Positions 9,433-16,830 of a stretch of 64,000 nt of DNA are shown piece by piece. How positions within the stretch are numbered: position 1 is the first letter of the stretch; each line of letters begins with the position of its first letter. Source of the DNA: Candidatus Latescibacterota bacterium. Lineage in GTDB: Bacteria; JAAXHH01. Below the pieces are notes generated by a model. It was not told the origin of the DNA, searched no databases, and was given only the letters and a program-made list of their open reading frames with translations. Position numbers and translations under genes: made by a program. The stretch spans positions 2,687,330 to 2,751,329 of the forward strand of contig JAJEEG010000006.1 in the NCBI GenBank assembly GCA_022821085.1, written 5' to 3'.

Positions 9433-9480
9433 AGGCGTCCGGGTCCGAGCGAACCCGAAAACAACCCAAGGAGCATGCAC

Positions 9481-9864
9481 GTGCGGTCTTACGAAACAGT
9501 GGTGATTATCGATTCCAAGCTCGAAGAAGAGCCGCTCGAGGAAGAAATCACGGCCATCGAGGGGCTCATCGCGTCGAACCAGGGGGAAGTCGTCGACACG
9601 GAACGCTGGGGAAGCCGGAAGCTCAGCTACGAGATCAACGACGCCCACCAGGGCAATTTCACGCTGATCCGTTTCGACGGTGAGCCCGCCCTGGTGGACG
9701 TGCTCGACCGGTCGTTCAAGCTGAACGATCGCGTGCTCAGGCACATGACGAAACGGGTCAAGAAGCATCCGGCCCATGTGTACGAGAAGGCCGAACAGGC
9801 CGAAAAGACCGAGCAGGCCGAGAAGGCGGAACAGGCCGATAAGAAAACGGGAGCGGAAGCATGA
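9481..9864 (+). CDS. rpsF: 30S ribosomal protein S6
   Basis: S6 binds S18 and the central domain of 16S rRNA. I prefer the GTG at 9481 (protein MRSYETVVI, matching family N-termini). The AAGGAG ribosome site is then about 7 bases away, whereas for the ATG at 9475 it would be only one base away. The ferredoxin-like core ends near residue 100 (YEKAEQ). It is followed by a charged tail of near-repeats (EQAEK units) rich in Glu, Ala and Lys. The stop overlaps the rpsR start by ATGA. Confidence 0.93.
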   Translation: MRSYETVVIIDSKLEEEPLEEEITAIEGLIASNQGEVVDTERWGSRKLSYEINDAHQGNFTLIRFDGEPALVDVLDRSFKLNDRVLRHMTKRVKKHPAHVYEKAEQAEKTEQAEKAEQADKKTGAEA

Positions 9865-10094
9865 ATCAATCCAGGATGACCAGGGGGAGAAAGCAGAAGC
9901 GCATTCCGGGCCGCATCAAGAACATCGATTACAAGGACCCGAAGGCACTCCGGCGCTTCGTCACCGAACGGGGCAAGATCGTACCGAGCCGGATTTCCGG
10001 CGCGAGCGCGTTGTGCCAGCGCCGCCTGGCAAAGGCCGTCAAGCGGGCCCGGGCCATCGGCCTGCTCCCCTTTATCGAAGAAACCTACAAGTAA
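9861..10094 (+). CDS. rpsR: 30S ribosomal protein S18
   Basis: Small basic ribosomal protein of 77 residues. The signature [17 protein letters not shown] and the [19 protein letters not shown] helix are intact. It is coupled to rpsF by ATGA and followed 14 bases later by rplI, the classic rpsF-rpsR-rplI set but without the ssb gene that often lies between rpsF and rpsR. Confidence 0.96.
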   Translation: MNQSRMTRGRKQKRIPGRIKNIDYKDPKALRRFVTERGKIVPSRISGASALCQRRLAKAVKRARAIGLLPFIEETYK

Positions 10095-10108
10095 CCGAGG
10101 AGTCGGAC

Positions 10109-10552
10109 GTGAAGCTCATTTTGACCGAGTCGGTGCGGAACGTGGGTAGCGTCGGTGAAATCGTGGACGTTTCCAACGGGTACGGCAGAAACTACCTGAT
10201 GCTGACGAAGAAGGCCATTCCGGCAACGCCCGGAAACCTGAAGATGGCTCAGGGCAAACTGAAGCGGCAACTGGCCCTGGAAGCCAGGACGCGGGAACAG
10301 GCCGAAGAACTCGCCGCCGTCCTCGAAGAGGTCTCCCTCACGGCCGTCGTCCAGGTCGGCGAAGAAGACCGCATGTTCGGATCCGTCACCCATCAGCACG
10401 TCGCCGATCTGCTGAAGGAAAAGGGCTACGATATCGACCGGCGGAAGATCCATCTCGACGAGCCCATCAAGGCGCTGGGGATTTACACCATTCCCATCGC
10501 GCTGCACGCCCAGGTGGAGGCCGGCGTGAAGCTCTGGGTGGTCAAGGAATAG
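10109..10552 (+). CDS. rplI: 50S ribosomal protein L9
   Basis: bL9, 147 residues, starting at GTG 10109 with a CCGAGGAGT site upstream. The N-domain MKLILTESVRNVGSVGEIVDVSNGYGRNYL-type sequence, the long connecting helix (residues ~42-75) and the C-domain are present. It ends the housekeeping run. The open frame upstream of the GTG is only a shadow of rpsR. Confidence 0.95.
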   Translation: MKLILTESVRNVGSVGEIVDVSNGYGRNYLMLTKKAIPATPGNLKMAQGKLKRQLALEARTREQAEELAAVLEEVSLTAVVQVGEEDRMFGSVTHQHVADLLKEKGYDIDRRKIHLDEPIKALGIYTIPIALHAQVEAGVKLWVVKE

Positions 10553-10574
10553 GGCCTGCCCGCCCTGGCCTTTT
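10551..10574 (+). terminator. Weak possible terminator after rplI
   Basis: A 5-bp stem AGGGC/GCCCT with a 6-base loop starts inside the rplI stop codon and is followed by GGCC and four T residues. The stem is short, so this is only a plausible intrinsic terminator. It fits the strong new promoter starting at 10602. Confidence 0.3.
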
Positions 10575-10601
10575 GTCCTGGCCTGCCGCCTTGTTTTGGG
10601 C

Positions 10602-10630
10602 TTGACGCGAAGCGCCTTTTAACCTATATT
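10602..10630 (+). promoter_or_regulatory. Sigma-70-type promoter for the 10657 gene and possibly the tRNAs
   Basis: TTGACG at 10602-10607 and TATATT at 10625-10630 are separated by exactly 17 bases. A transcription start near 10637 would give a ~20-base leader with a GAGGAG ribosome site before the ATG at 10657. The tRNA genes downstream could be on the same transcript. Confidence 0.7.
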
Positions 10631-10656
10631 GGCCGGTCGTGGAGGCTTGAGGAGAA

Positions 10657-10947
10657 ATGGGGAGAAGATCGCAGTCAGCGTCCGGTTCAAACCGGTCTTC
10701 CGGACGGCGGCGCGCCACGGCAACGCAGGCCTATGTCCCACCGTTCCGCGGTGCTCACCTTCGTCTCCTCGCCATCGCGCTCGGCGTCATACTGGCGGGT
10801 TTCATCGCGCTGGCCTACGAATTGATTACGCTGGCGCCGTTGCTTATGGTATCCGGTTATTGCGTGGGCATCCCCGTGATCCTGATCTGGAGAGGAAAGT
10901 TCCCGGGGACCGGTTCGGCCAACGACCGGGGATCGCGTCGACCGTAG
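10657..10947 (+). CDS. Small two-helix membrane protein
   Basis: I do not recognise a named family. The 96-residue protein has a basic, Ser/Arg-rich N-terminus of ~33 residues, two hydrophobic segments (~35-56 and ~59-78, joined by a short polar turn) and a basic tail, so an inner-membrane hairpin with the N-terminus inside is likely. Its size and topology resemble small conserved membrane proteins such as the DUF3098 group, but that is only a comparison. It has a good promoter and ribosome site and is the last gene before the tRNA cluster. Confidence 0.6.
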   Translation: MGRRSQSASGSNRSSGRRRATATQAYVPPFRGAHLRLLAIALGVILAGFIALAYELITLAPLLMVSGYCVGIPVILIWRGKFPGTGSANDRGSRRP

Positions 10948-10962
10948 CGTGGTTACACCTGC

Positions 10963-11037
10963 GGGCGATTAGCTCAGTTGGTTCAGAGCGCATGCCTTAC
11001 AAGCATGAGGTCACTGGTTCGAATCCAGTATCGCCCA
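10963..11037 (+). tRNA. tRNA-Val (anticodon TAC)
   Basis: A 75-base cloverleaf. The acceptor arms GGGCGAT/ATCGCCC pair over 7 bp, the D stem is GCTC/GAGC, the anticodon stem is CATGC/GCATG with loop CTTACAA (anticodon TAC), the T arm is ACTGG-TTCGAAT-CCAGT, and the discriminator is A. The CCA end is not encoded directly after the discriminator. Confidence 0.97.
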
Positions 11038-11048
11038 TGCACCAAATC

Positions 11049-11123
11049 GGGGGCGTAGTTCAATCTGGTTAGAGCACTGCCCTGTCACGGCAGAAGTTGC
11101 GGGTTCGAGTCCCGTCGTCCCCG
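11049..11123 (+). tRNA. tRNA-Asp (anticodon GTC)
   Basis: A 75-base cloverleaf. Acceptor GGGGGCG pairs with CGTCCCC (one G-U), the D stem is GTTC/GAGC, the anticodon stem is CTGCC/GGCAG with loop CTGTCAC (anticodon GTC), the T arm is GCGGG-TTCGAGT-CCCGT, and the discriminator is G. It lies 11 bases after tRNA-Val and is probably processed from the same transcript. Confidence 0.97.
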
Positions 11124-11136
11124 TTTTATATTGACC

Positions 11137-11174
11137 GATAGCCCGCCGAACGAGCATGCCTCCGGCGGGCTATC
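11137..11174 (+). terminator. 12-bp perfect hairpin between tRNA-Asp and tRNA-Leu
   Basis: GATAGCCCGCCG (11137-11148) and its exact complement (11163-11174) flank a 14-base loop. There is no long T-run after it, only TTGATT, so it may be a weak terminator or a processing/stability hairpin separating tRNA-Asp from tRNA-Leu. Confidence 0.5.
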
Positions 11175-11196
11175 TTGATTGTGCTATCCTGATTGT

Positions 11197-11280
11197 GCCG
11201 GAGTGGTGGAATTGGTAGACGCGAGGGACTCAAAATCCCTTGACCGCAAGGTCGTGTCGGTTCGAGTCCGACCTCCGGCA
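11197..11280 (+). tRNA. tRNA-Leu (anticodon CAA)
   Basis: An 84-base type II tRNA with a long variable arm. Acceptor GCCGGAG pairs with CTCCGGC. The anticodon stem AGGGA/TCCCT carries loop CTCAAAA (anticodon CAA). The T arm contains TTCGAGT. The discriminator is A and CCA is not encoded. Confidence 0.97.
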
Positions 11281-11325
11281 TCCTCCCATTGGCATCCTCC
11301 CACAACAGAAAGCAGGCTTTAAGCG

Positions 11326-12441
11326 ATGTTCGATCCAGTCCAGGTCACGAAGGAACTGATCGCGTTTAATTCGATCAGCGCCAACAGCAACGCCGCCGTG
11401 TCCGATTACCTCCAGGAACAACTCGGCCGGCTGGGTTTCGAGGTCGAGCGCATCACGTACCAGGACGACAACGGCGTTGAAAAAGTCAATCTCGTCGGCC
11501 GCAAGGGCGAGGGGAAAGGCGGCCTCGCGTTGCTGGGCCATTCCGACACCGTCCCGGTGGACGGTTGGGAAACGGACCCTTTCACGGCGGAGATCCGGGA
11601 CAACCGGATATACGGCCGCGGGAGCTGCGACATGAAGGGCGCCCTGTCCACCATGCTGGCGGCGGGAGCGGCCTTCAAGGCGTCGGAACTCTCCGCGCCC
11701 ATCTATCTCGTCTTCACCGCCGACGAGGAAGTCGGGTGCTGGGGCGCGGCCGAAGTCAGCGAGCGGTCCGAACTCCTTGCCGGCGGCGGCCTGCGCTACG
11801 GGATCATCTGCGAGCCGACGCGCATGGAGGTCGTACGGGCGCATAAGGGTGCGGTTTTCATGCGGGGCGAGACCGAGGGCCGGGCCGCCCACAGCAGCAC
11901 CGGCAAAGGCGTCAACGCCCATCACGCCATGATCCCCTTTCTCGTGGAGATGAAGGCCATTCACGACGAACTGCGATCGGACCCCAGGCATCTGAACGAC
12001 GAGTTCGATCCGCCCTTCTCCGATTGGAACATCGGCGTCAACGACGGCGGCATCGCCCTGAACATGACGGCGCCCCGCAGCATATGCACGGTCTACTACC
12101 GGCCCATGCCCGGGCAGGACGAGGAAGCCCTCCTGGACCGGACCCGAAAAGCGGCCGAACGCAGCGGCGTGGAATTGACGATCCAGAAGATTGGGGACCC
12201 CTTCAGCACGCCCGAGGACTCGGAACTGGTCCGGACGGCGCTGCGGATCACCGGTACGGAGAAGGCCCACACGGTTCCTTACGGCACCGACGGACTGGTC
12301 TTTGGAAAGACGATGGAGCTGATCCTGCTCGGTCCCGGAGACATCCGGCAGGCCCACACGGTGGATGAATGGATGGATCTGGACCAGTTCGGCCTGGCGA
12401 TCGACGCGTACAAGGAGATGATCCGCGCGTTTTGTGTGTGA
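11326..12441 (+). CDS. M20 family metallopeptidase, acetylornithine deacetylase-like
   Basis: Zinc-dependent hydrolase of the ArgE/DapE/CPG2 group, 371 residues, probably cytoplasmic since no signal peptide is seen. The co-catalytic metal motifs are present: GHSDTVP (~70-76), GRGSCDMKG (~98-106) with the bridging Asp, DEEVG with the catalytic Glu and its neighbour, and a C-terminal AHTVDEW His. The dimerisation domain lies between. Substrate could be acetylornithine, a carboxy-amide or a small peptide; no arg genes are nearby to decide. It follows the tRNAs by 45 bases. Confidence 0.85.
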   Translation: MFDPVQVTKELIAFNSISANSNAAVSDYLQEQLGRLGFEVERITYQDDNGVEKVNLVGRKGEGKGGLALLGHSDTVPVDGWETDPFTAEIRDNRIYGRGSCDMKGALSTMLAAGAAFKASELSAPIYLVFTADEEVGCWGAAEVSERSELLAGGGLRYGIICEPTRMEVVRAHKGAVFMRGETEGRAAHSSTGKGVNAHHAMIPFLVEMKAIHDELRSDPRHLNDEFDPPFSDWNIGVNDGGIALNMTAPRSICTVYYRPMPGQDEEALLDRTRKAAERSGVELTIQKIGDPFSTPEDSELVRTALRITGTEKAHTVPYGTDGLVFGKTMELILLGPGDIRQAHTVDEWMDLDQFGLAIDAYKEMIRAFCV

Positions 12442-12451
12442 TGGTCTGATT

Positions 12452-12494
12452 TTGAGATATGGCTTGACCATATTCTACAATATGGCTAATATGG
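12452..12494 (+). promoter_or_regulatory. VapBC promoter with ATATGG/CCATAT operator repeats
   Basis: Two overlapping promoter readings exist: TTGAGA (12452) N18 TACAAT (12476-12481), and TTGACC (12464) N17 TAATAT (12487-12492). ATATGG occurs at 12457, 12480 and 12489 and its complement CCATAT at 12468, giving inverted repeats with 5- and 6-base centres across the promoter. This is a typical place for autorepression by the RHH antitoxin. The second promoter would start transcription at or next to the vapB ATG. Confidence 0.6.
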
Positions 12495-12498
12495 CAAT

Positions 12499-12747
12499 AT
12501 GAAGACAACGCTCAACATCCAGGACGAATTACTGGTTCGTGCGAAGCGACACGCGCGACGGACCGGACGACCGCTACGCGCAGTAGTTGAAGAGGGTCTG
12601 CGGCAAGTACTTTCAACTGAATCCCCACGTGACCGATACGTTCTGCCCGACCTCAGCGTGGGTAAAGTCGGAGATCGAGACCCCCTGGAGGCGTACTCCT
12701 GGCAGGACCTCCGGGAAGTTATTTACGGAAAGCCTGACCTCCCGTGA
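12499..12747 (+). CDS. vapB: Type II antitoxin, VapB-like ribbon-helix-helix
   Basis: An 82-residue antitoxin. The N-terminal MKTTLNIQDELLVRAKRHA pattern is a ribbon-helix-helix DNA-binding unit; the C-terminal half (YVLPDLSVGKVGD...YSWQDLREVIYG) is the usual toxin-wrapping region with DRDPLE and WQDLRE motifs seen in VapB proteins. No ribosome site precedes the ATG, and the predicted transcript start lies 0-11 bases upstream, so translation may be leaderless. The gene overlaps vapC by GTGA. A+T content is higher than in the neighbours, which fits a mobile toxin-antitoxin module. Confidence 0.85.
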   Translation: MKTTLNIQDELLVRAKRHARRTGRPLRAVVEEGLRQVLSTESPRDRYVLPDLSVGKVGDRDPLEAYSWQDLREVIYGKPDLP

Positions 12748-13181
12748 TCGCCGTAGATACAAATCTGCTGGTTTATGCGCACCGGCGCGAATCGAGGCAC
12801 CATGAGTTGGCTGCTTCGCTGATGCGCGAATTGGCAGAAGGCAACGATGCATGGGCTATTCCCTGGCCCTGCTGCTACGAGTTCCTCAGCGTGGTCTCCA
12901 ATCCCCGTATATGGCGAGACAGCGCCACGAGTCCAGAACAGTCGTGGCGGCAACTCGCCGCCTGGACAGCCTCCCCTTCGGTACGATTGTTAGGCGAGAC
13001 CGATGACTTTCCGGATATATTGGAAAGCTTCGTTCGGCGTCCGCGCGTAATTGGCGGCGTGGTTCACGACGCCAGGATCGCTGCAATTTGTGTAGCACAC
13101 GGGGCAGAGGTGCTCCTGACACGGGATCGGGACTTTTTACTCTTTCCCGAACTAAACACGCGGGATCCTATCGCCGGATGA
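12744..13181 (+). CDS. vapC: Type II toxin, VapC-like PIN-domain ribonuclease
   Basis: A 145-residue PIN-domain nuclease starting at GTG 12744. Conserved acidic residues are visible: the Asp in AVDTNLLVYA near the N-terminus, the Glu in CYEFLSV (~47), the Asp in VHDARIAA (~108) and the Asp pair in TRDRDFLLF (~127). VapC toxins cut tRNA or rRNA and are held inactive by VapB. All four acidic positions are intact, so the toxin should be active. The adjacent cognate antitoxin supports the call. Confidence 0.88.
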   Translation: MIAVDTNLLVYAHRRESRHHELAASLMRELAEGNDAWAIPWPCCYEFLSVVSNPRIWRDSATSPEQSWRQLAAWTASPSVRLLGETDDFPDILESFVRRPRVIGGVVHDARIAAICVAHGAEVLLTRDRDFLLFPELNTRDPIAG

Positions 13182-13316
13182 CGCTTCACCACTTCTCAAT
13201 GAGATACTAATGCGTTTCTCGGAATCACTGGTTCACCGGGAAGCCTGCATATGACGTCTCGGATGGTCGTGCACAATCCGTTCGCTTCGTTCTGCTGATC
13301 AACGGAGGAAATCAAT

Positions 13317-14390
13317 TTGCAGATCGGCCTCGTCGGGCTGCCCGGTTGCGGTAAGACCACGTTGTTCAACGCACTGGTCAGGGCCAACGCGGAAACCGGC
13401 GGTTACGCGGCGCAAAACGCGGCAAACCGGGGTACGATCCGGGTCCCGGACCCGCGTTTGGAGCGCCTTTCCAGTCTTTTCAATCCTCGCAAGACCACTT
13501 TCGCCACCGTTGAATACCTCGATATTGGCGGCATTACGGCCGGATCGGGACGGCAGGAGGAACAGCAGGGCGCGGGCGGACTCGCCGACCTGCGCACGAT
13601 GGACGTCCTCGTGCATGTCCTGAGCAGTTTCCCGGATCTGGCCGGTGCGCCCGTTACCCCAGGCACGGATTTCGAGTCGGTGGAACTGGAGCTCGCCATC
13701 GCCGATCTCGAGGTCATCGAGCGCCGGTTGACCCGCCTCTCCAAGGAGGCCCGGTCCACGAAGCAACCCGACCTGGTGCGGGAATGGGAACTGCTCGAAC
13801 GGTGCAGGGATGAGATTGAGGGCGGCGGGGTCATCCGGAATCTCGAGTTTACGCCGGAGGACGAGAAGAGACTCCGCGGCTATCGGTTCCTCTCGCAGAA
13901 GCCGGTGCTTCTCGTGCTGAATATCCCCGAGGAGGACCTGGGCTCGGAGACGAGCGGACTGGAAGCGCTGGGTGAATTCGCCGAAGGGCTGGACACCCTG
14001 GCGCTTTGCGCGAAGGTCGAAATGGAGATCGCCCAGCTCGACGAGGATGACGCCGGCGCCTTCCTGGGCGAACTGGGCATCGAGGAATCCGCCCTGAACC
14101 GCATGATCACCGCCTCGTATCGGCTCCTGAACCTGATCTCTTTCTTTACCGTGGGCGAAAATGAAGTCAGGGCCTGGACCGTCACAAAGGGCGTCACGGC
14201 GCCCGAAGCGGCCGGGACGGTACACTCCGACATGGAACGGGGCTTCATCCGGGCGGAGACGCTGGGCTGGCAGGTGATGCTCGAACTCGGTGGATGGCAG
14301 GCCGCGAAGGAAAATGGCGCGTTGCGCGTGGAAGGCAAGCAATACGTCGTCCAGGACGGAGACGTGATCAACGTGCGCTTCAGCGTGTGA
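13317..14390 (+). CDS. ychF: YchF/OLA1-type P-loop ATPase (DUF933 C-domain)
   Basis: Obg-related translation-associated ATPase, 357 residues, starting at TTG 13317 with CGGAGGAAA 7-8 bases upstream. The P-loop reads GLPGCGKTTLFNAL, where the usual YchF loop is GLPNVGKSTLFNAL. The G4-like site is LVLNIPEED, matching the NxxE form that favours ATP over GTP. The coiled-coil insert is at ~125-165. The C-terminus (ALRVEGKQYVVQDGDVINVRF) is the TGS-like DUF933 domain. It belongs to a diverged YchF branch; canonical ychF could exist elsewhere in the genome. Confidence 0.85.
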   Translation: MQIGLVGLPGCGKTTLFNALVRANAETGGYAAQNAANRGTIRVPDPRLERLSSLFNPRKTTFATVEYLDIGGITAGSGRQEEQQGAGGLADLRTMDVLVHVLSSFPDLAGAPVTPGTDFESVELELAIADLEVIERRLTRLSKEARSTKQPDLVREWELLERCRDEIEGGGVIRNLEFTPEDEKRLRGYRFLSQKPVLLVLNIPEEDLGSETSGLEALGEFAEGLDTLALCAKVEMEIAQLDEDDAGAFLGELGIEESALNRMITASYRLLNLISFFTVGENEVRAWTVTKGVTAPEAAGTVHSDMERGFIRAETLGWQVMLELGGWQAAKENGALRVEGKQYVVQDGDVINVRFSV

Positions 14391-14496
14391 CTCTGCTCTC
14401 CTCGGCTGACAGCGCGGACATGATCTGATCGCACCGGCCCGGTCTATTCGCGTCGTCCCAGTCTAGTCGATCCGTCCTAAAGGCCAACGATTTCAC

Positions 14497-14526
14497 TTGT
14501 CAACCGGTACGCAAAGTCGGTATCAT
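14497..14526 (+). promoter_or_regulatory. Promoter of the candidate selenoprotein gene
   Basis: TTGTCA (14497-14502) and TATCAT (14521-14526) with an 18-base spacer, each 5 of 6 to consensus. The start near 14533 gives a ~53-base leader. Together with the terminator at 15231 this makes the gene monocistronic. Confidence 0.6.
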
Positions 14527-14585
14527 AGTTAACCCGACCGGCCCGGGACGACCGGGGTTTTAGTCCACCACCTGAAAATGGATCG

Positions 14586-15167
14586 ATGCAAATGACAAAC
14601 CGTATCCGCTTGATCACCGCGCTGATCCTGGCCGGAACCCTGTCGTGGGCTTCGCAGGCCGGCGCCCAACTCAGTACCAACACCGGCTTCAATCCGGAAC
14701 CGCTCAGCCTCGTGGATTTCAAGAAGGCTTTCAACGGCGATACGGGCAAGGTCCGCCTCGTCGTGATGTTCTCTCCTACCTGAGGCCACTGCATAAGCGG
14801 CGCCGGGGCGGTGCAGCAAGAGATATTGAAGAAGTTTCCCTCCGATGACCTTCGGGTCTACGTGGTCTGGCAGCGTATACTCAGGAACGATGCGGCCAAT
14901 ACGGCTCGGATCGCGGCGGAGCAGGTGTTCACCGACAAACGGGTCAGCCAGATGTGGGACCCCGCGAACGCGCTGGGATTCTGGTACAAGAAGTCGGGGG
15001 AACTGGAACACAAGGACCCCATGGTCTGGGACGCCTATTTCCTCTACGGCGCAGATGCTGAGTGGAAGGATGCGCCTACCGGGCTGATCGACGCCGGTTA
15101 CACGGTGTGGAATATGAAAGACAGGCTCTTGAAATCGGTGGCAACGACGATGGAGACTGTGGACTGA
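14586..15167 (+). CDS. Candidate selenoprotein: exported thioredoxin-like protein with U-x-x-C
   Basis: Read with TGA at 14781-14783 as selenocysteine, this is a 193-residue protein with Sec at position 66. A secretion signal covers residues ~1-28 (hydrophobic ITALILAGTL, cleavage near AGAQ); the start could also be the ATG at 14592. Before the TGA the frame reads VRLVVMFSPT and after it GHCISGAGAVQQEIL, giving U-G-H-C at the place of a thioredoxin CxxC, at the end of a beta-strand and start of a helix. The frame stays open for 384 more bases with normal coding character. A hairpin follows the TGA. The alternative is a nonsense mutation in a CGHC-type protein, but the intact promoter, frame and terminator argue against decay. 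Downstream sequence contains LRVYVVWQRIL and YFLYGADAEW, resembling thioredoxin-fold transport-linked proteins. No sel genes are in the window. Confidence 0.75.
14784..14813 (+). promoter_or_regulatory. Candidate bacterial SECIS hairpin
   Basis: CACTGC (14787-14792) pairs with GCGGTG (14808-14813) over 6 bp with one U-G. An inner CG/CG pair leaves an apical GCGC loop starting ~17 bases after the TGA, with G as its first base. Spacing and the loop G agree with the loose bacterial SECIS consensus. It was folded by eye only, and the region is GC-rich, so alternative folds exist. Confidence 0.45.
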
Positions 15168-15230
15168 TCTCCCTGTAGCGGGGAGTCCAAGTATCAGGAT
15201 TCATCCACAGCACGACGATAATCAATTGGA

Positions 15231-15264
15231 CGGGGCGGTTCGGCAAGGACCGCCTCGTTTTTTT
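15231..15264 (+). terminator. Rho-independent terminator of the selenoprotein gene
   Basis: An 11-bp stem (15231-15241 with 15247-15257, two G-U pairs), a 5-base GGCAA loop and seven T residues at 15258-15264. This is a strong intrinsic terminator on the plus strand, 63 bases after the stop. Confidence 0.9.
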
Positions 15265-15379
15265 ATGGGGGTGGGGGATGGGTCAGATGACGTCCGGCCA
15301 GGTACGGTGCGGACCGGCAAGGTGAGATCCGGACTGCGCGTGCAAATTTAGTCCGGCAGATACGTTCAGGTGGGTTCGG

Positions 15380-16813
15380 TCAACCTTCCAAACTGAGCAG
15401 GAAGGGTTCCTCGAAGGCCTGGACCAGCCACTGCATGAAGCGGGCGCCGTCCGCGCCGTCTATGAGCCGGTGGTCGTAGGAAATCATCAGCGGAAGCATG
15501 AGTCGCGGCTGGAACGCGCCATCCACGTAGACCTGTTCCATGCGGCTCCGCGCCAGCCCCAGGATGGCCACGTCGGGCGCGTTGATGATCGGCGCGAAGA
15601 AGGTCCCGCCGAACCCGCCCAGGTTCGAGATCGTGAAGGTGTTTCCCTGCATATCGTCCGGCGAAAGCTTCCGGTCCCGCGCCCGGGCGGCGACTTCGGA
15701 AAGTTCGACAGACAGCTCGACCATGTTCTTCCGGTCCACGTCCCGGATGACCGGCACGACCAGGCCGCGGTCCGTATCGACCGCCACGCCCACGTGGTAG
15801 TACTTCTTGTGGATGATCTCCTGCCCGGCCATGTCGACGCTGGCGTTGAAGAGGGGAAAACGCTTGAGCGCCGCGGCCACGATCTTCAGGGCGATGGCCG
15901 TCATGGTCAGCTTGCCGCCTGCGGCTTCGGCCGCGGGACCGAACTGCTTGCGCAGGGCTTCCATGTCGGTGACGTCCGCCTTGTCGGCATAGGTGACGTG
16001 GGGGATGTTCGTCCACGCGGCGGACAGGTGCTCCGCGGCGGCCCGGCGCAGGTTGCTCATGGGCTCGATTTCCACCGGGCCCCATTTCGCGAAGTCCGGC
16101 AGCGGTACCGGAGCGGACGTGCTGGGACCGGCAGCCGCTCGGCCGACACTCAACTGCCTGGAATGTGATTTGACGTCTTCGACGGATATGCGGCCGTCGG
16201 GACCTGTTCCCGGTACCTGGCCGATGTCGAGCCCGATCTCCCGGGCGAAGCGGCGTACGGAGGGCGCCGCGGGTACCGGCGCGCCTGAGGTGGGCGTGGC
16301 CGCGGGAACGACCGGGGCCGGCGGTGGTGGCGTTGCAGCTTTTTGTACCGCTGGTCCAGCGTCCGTGGCAGAAGGCGCGCTGTCGCCGGACTCCGCAGCA
16401 TCGGCAGTTGACCCTTCCTCGCCAGGAGCTTCGGCCTCCGCCTGGTCCATTTCCGCGGAGGCGGCATCGTCCGCGGCGGCGGCATCGTCCAAGGCGGCGG
16501 CATCGCCGGCTTCCTGAACGTCGGCCTCGCCGACTTCCGGAGCAGCGGCCTCGCCATGAGCCACGCCCTCCCCCGCCCCTTCATCGTACATGAGCACGGG
16601 TGCGCCTACCTCGGCCGTCGCGCCGTTCTCCACGAGGATTTCCGTCACCACTCCGCTGAATCCCGACGGCACTTCGAGATTGGCCTTGTCGGTCTCGATC
16701 TCCAGGACGGGCTGGTTTTCTTCGACTTTATCCCCGACGGCGACCAGGATACCCACGACGGTTCCCGCGTCGACGTTCTCACCCAGTGCCGGAAGATTGA
16801 ATGGCGTCGCCAT
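15380..16813 (-). CDS. aceF: Pyruvate dehydrogenase E2, dihydrolipoamide acetyltransferase
   Basis: E2 core of the pyruvate dehydrogenase complex, 477 residues from the ATG at 16813 (MATPFNLPALGENV). The frame extends upstream only as a shadow of aceE. There is a single lipoyl domain (~1-76) with the modified Lys in ETDKANLEVPSG. A long Ala/Glu/Pro linker (~80-170) has repeated EAGDAAALDDAAAADDA-like segments. The peripheral subunit-binding domain (VRRFAREIGLDIGQVPGTG, ~178-210) follows, and the catalytic domain ends with the active-site SYDHRLIDGADG near residue 446. It lies 17 bases after aceE. No E3 (lpd) gene is in the window. Confidence 0.94.
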   Translation of the reverse strand: MATPFNLPALGENVDAGTVVGILVAVGDKVEENQPVLEIETDKANLEVPSGFSGVVTEILVENGATAEVGAPVLMYDEGAGEGVAHGEAAAPEVGEADVQEAGDAAALDDAAAADDAASAEMDQAEAEAPGEEGSTADAAESGDSAPSATDAGPAVQKAATPPPPAPVVPAATPTSGAPVPAAPSVRRFAREIGLDIGQVPGTGPDGRISVEDVKSHSRQLSVGRAAAGPSTSAPVPLPDFAKWGPVEIEPMSNLRRAAAEHLSAAWTNIPHVTYADKADVTDMEALRKQFGPAAEAAGGKLTMTAIALKIVAAALKRFPLFNASVDMAGQEIIHKKYYHVGVAVDTDRGLVVPVIRDVDRKNMVELSVELSEVAARARDRKLSPDDMQGNTFTISNLGGFGGTFFAPIINAPDVAILGLARSRMEQVYVDGAFQPRLMLPLMISYDHRLIDGADGARFMQWLVQAFEEPFLLSLEG

Positions 16814-16830
16814 AGGTCTTAAATCCCCTG

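Noticed and set aside
9475-9480. ATG at 9475 as the rpsF start
   Set aside because: The ribosome site would be one base away; GTG at 9481 has proper spacing and matches S6 N-termini.
14586-15167. A pseudogene broken by a nonsense codon
   Set aside because: The TGA lies at the exact redox-active position before GHC, the frame continues intact for 128 codons, and promoter and terminator are preserved. Selenocysteine explains all of this better, though decay is not excluded.
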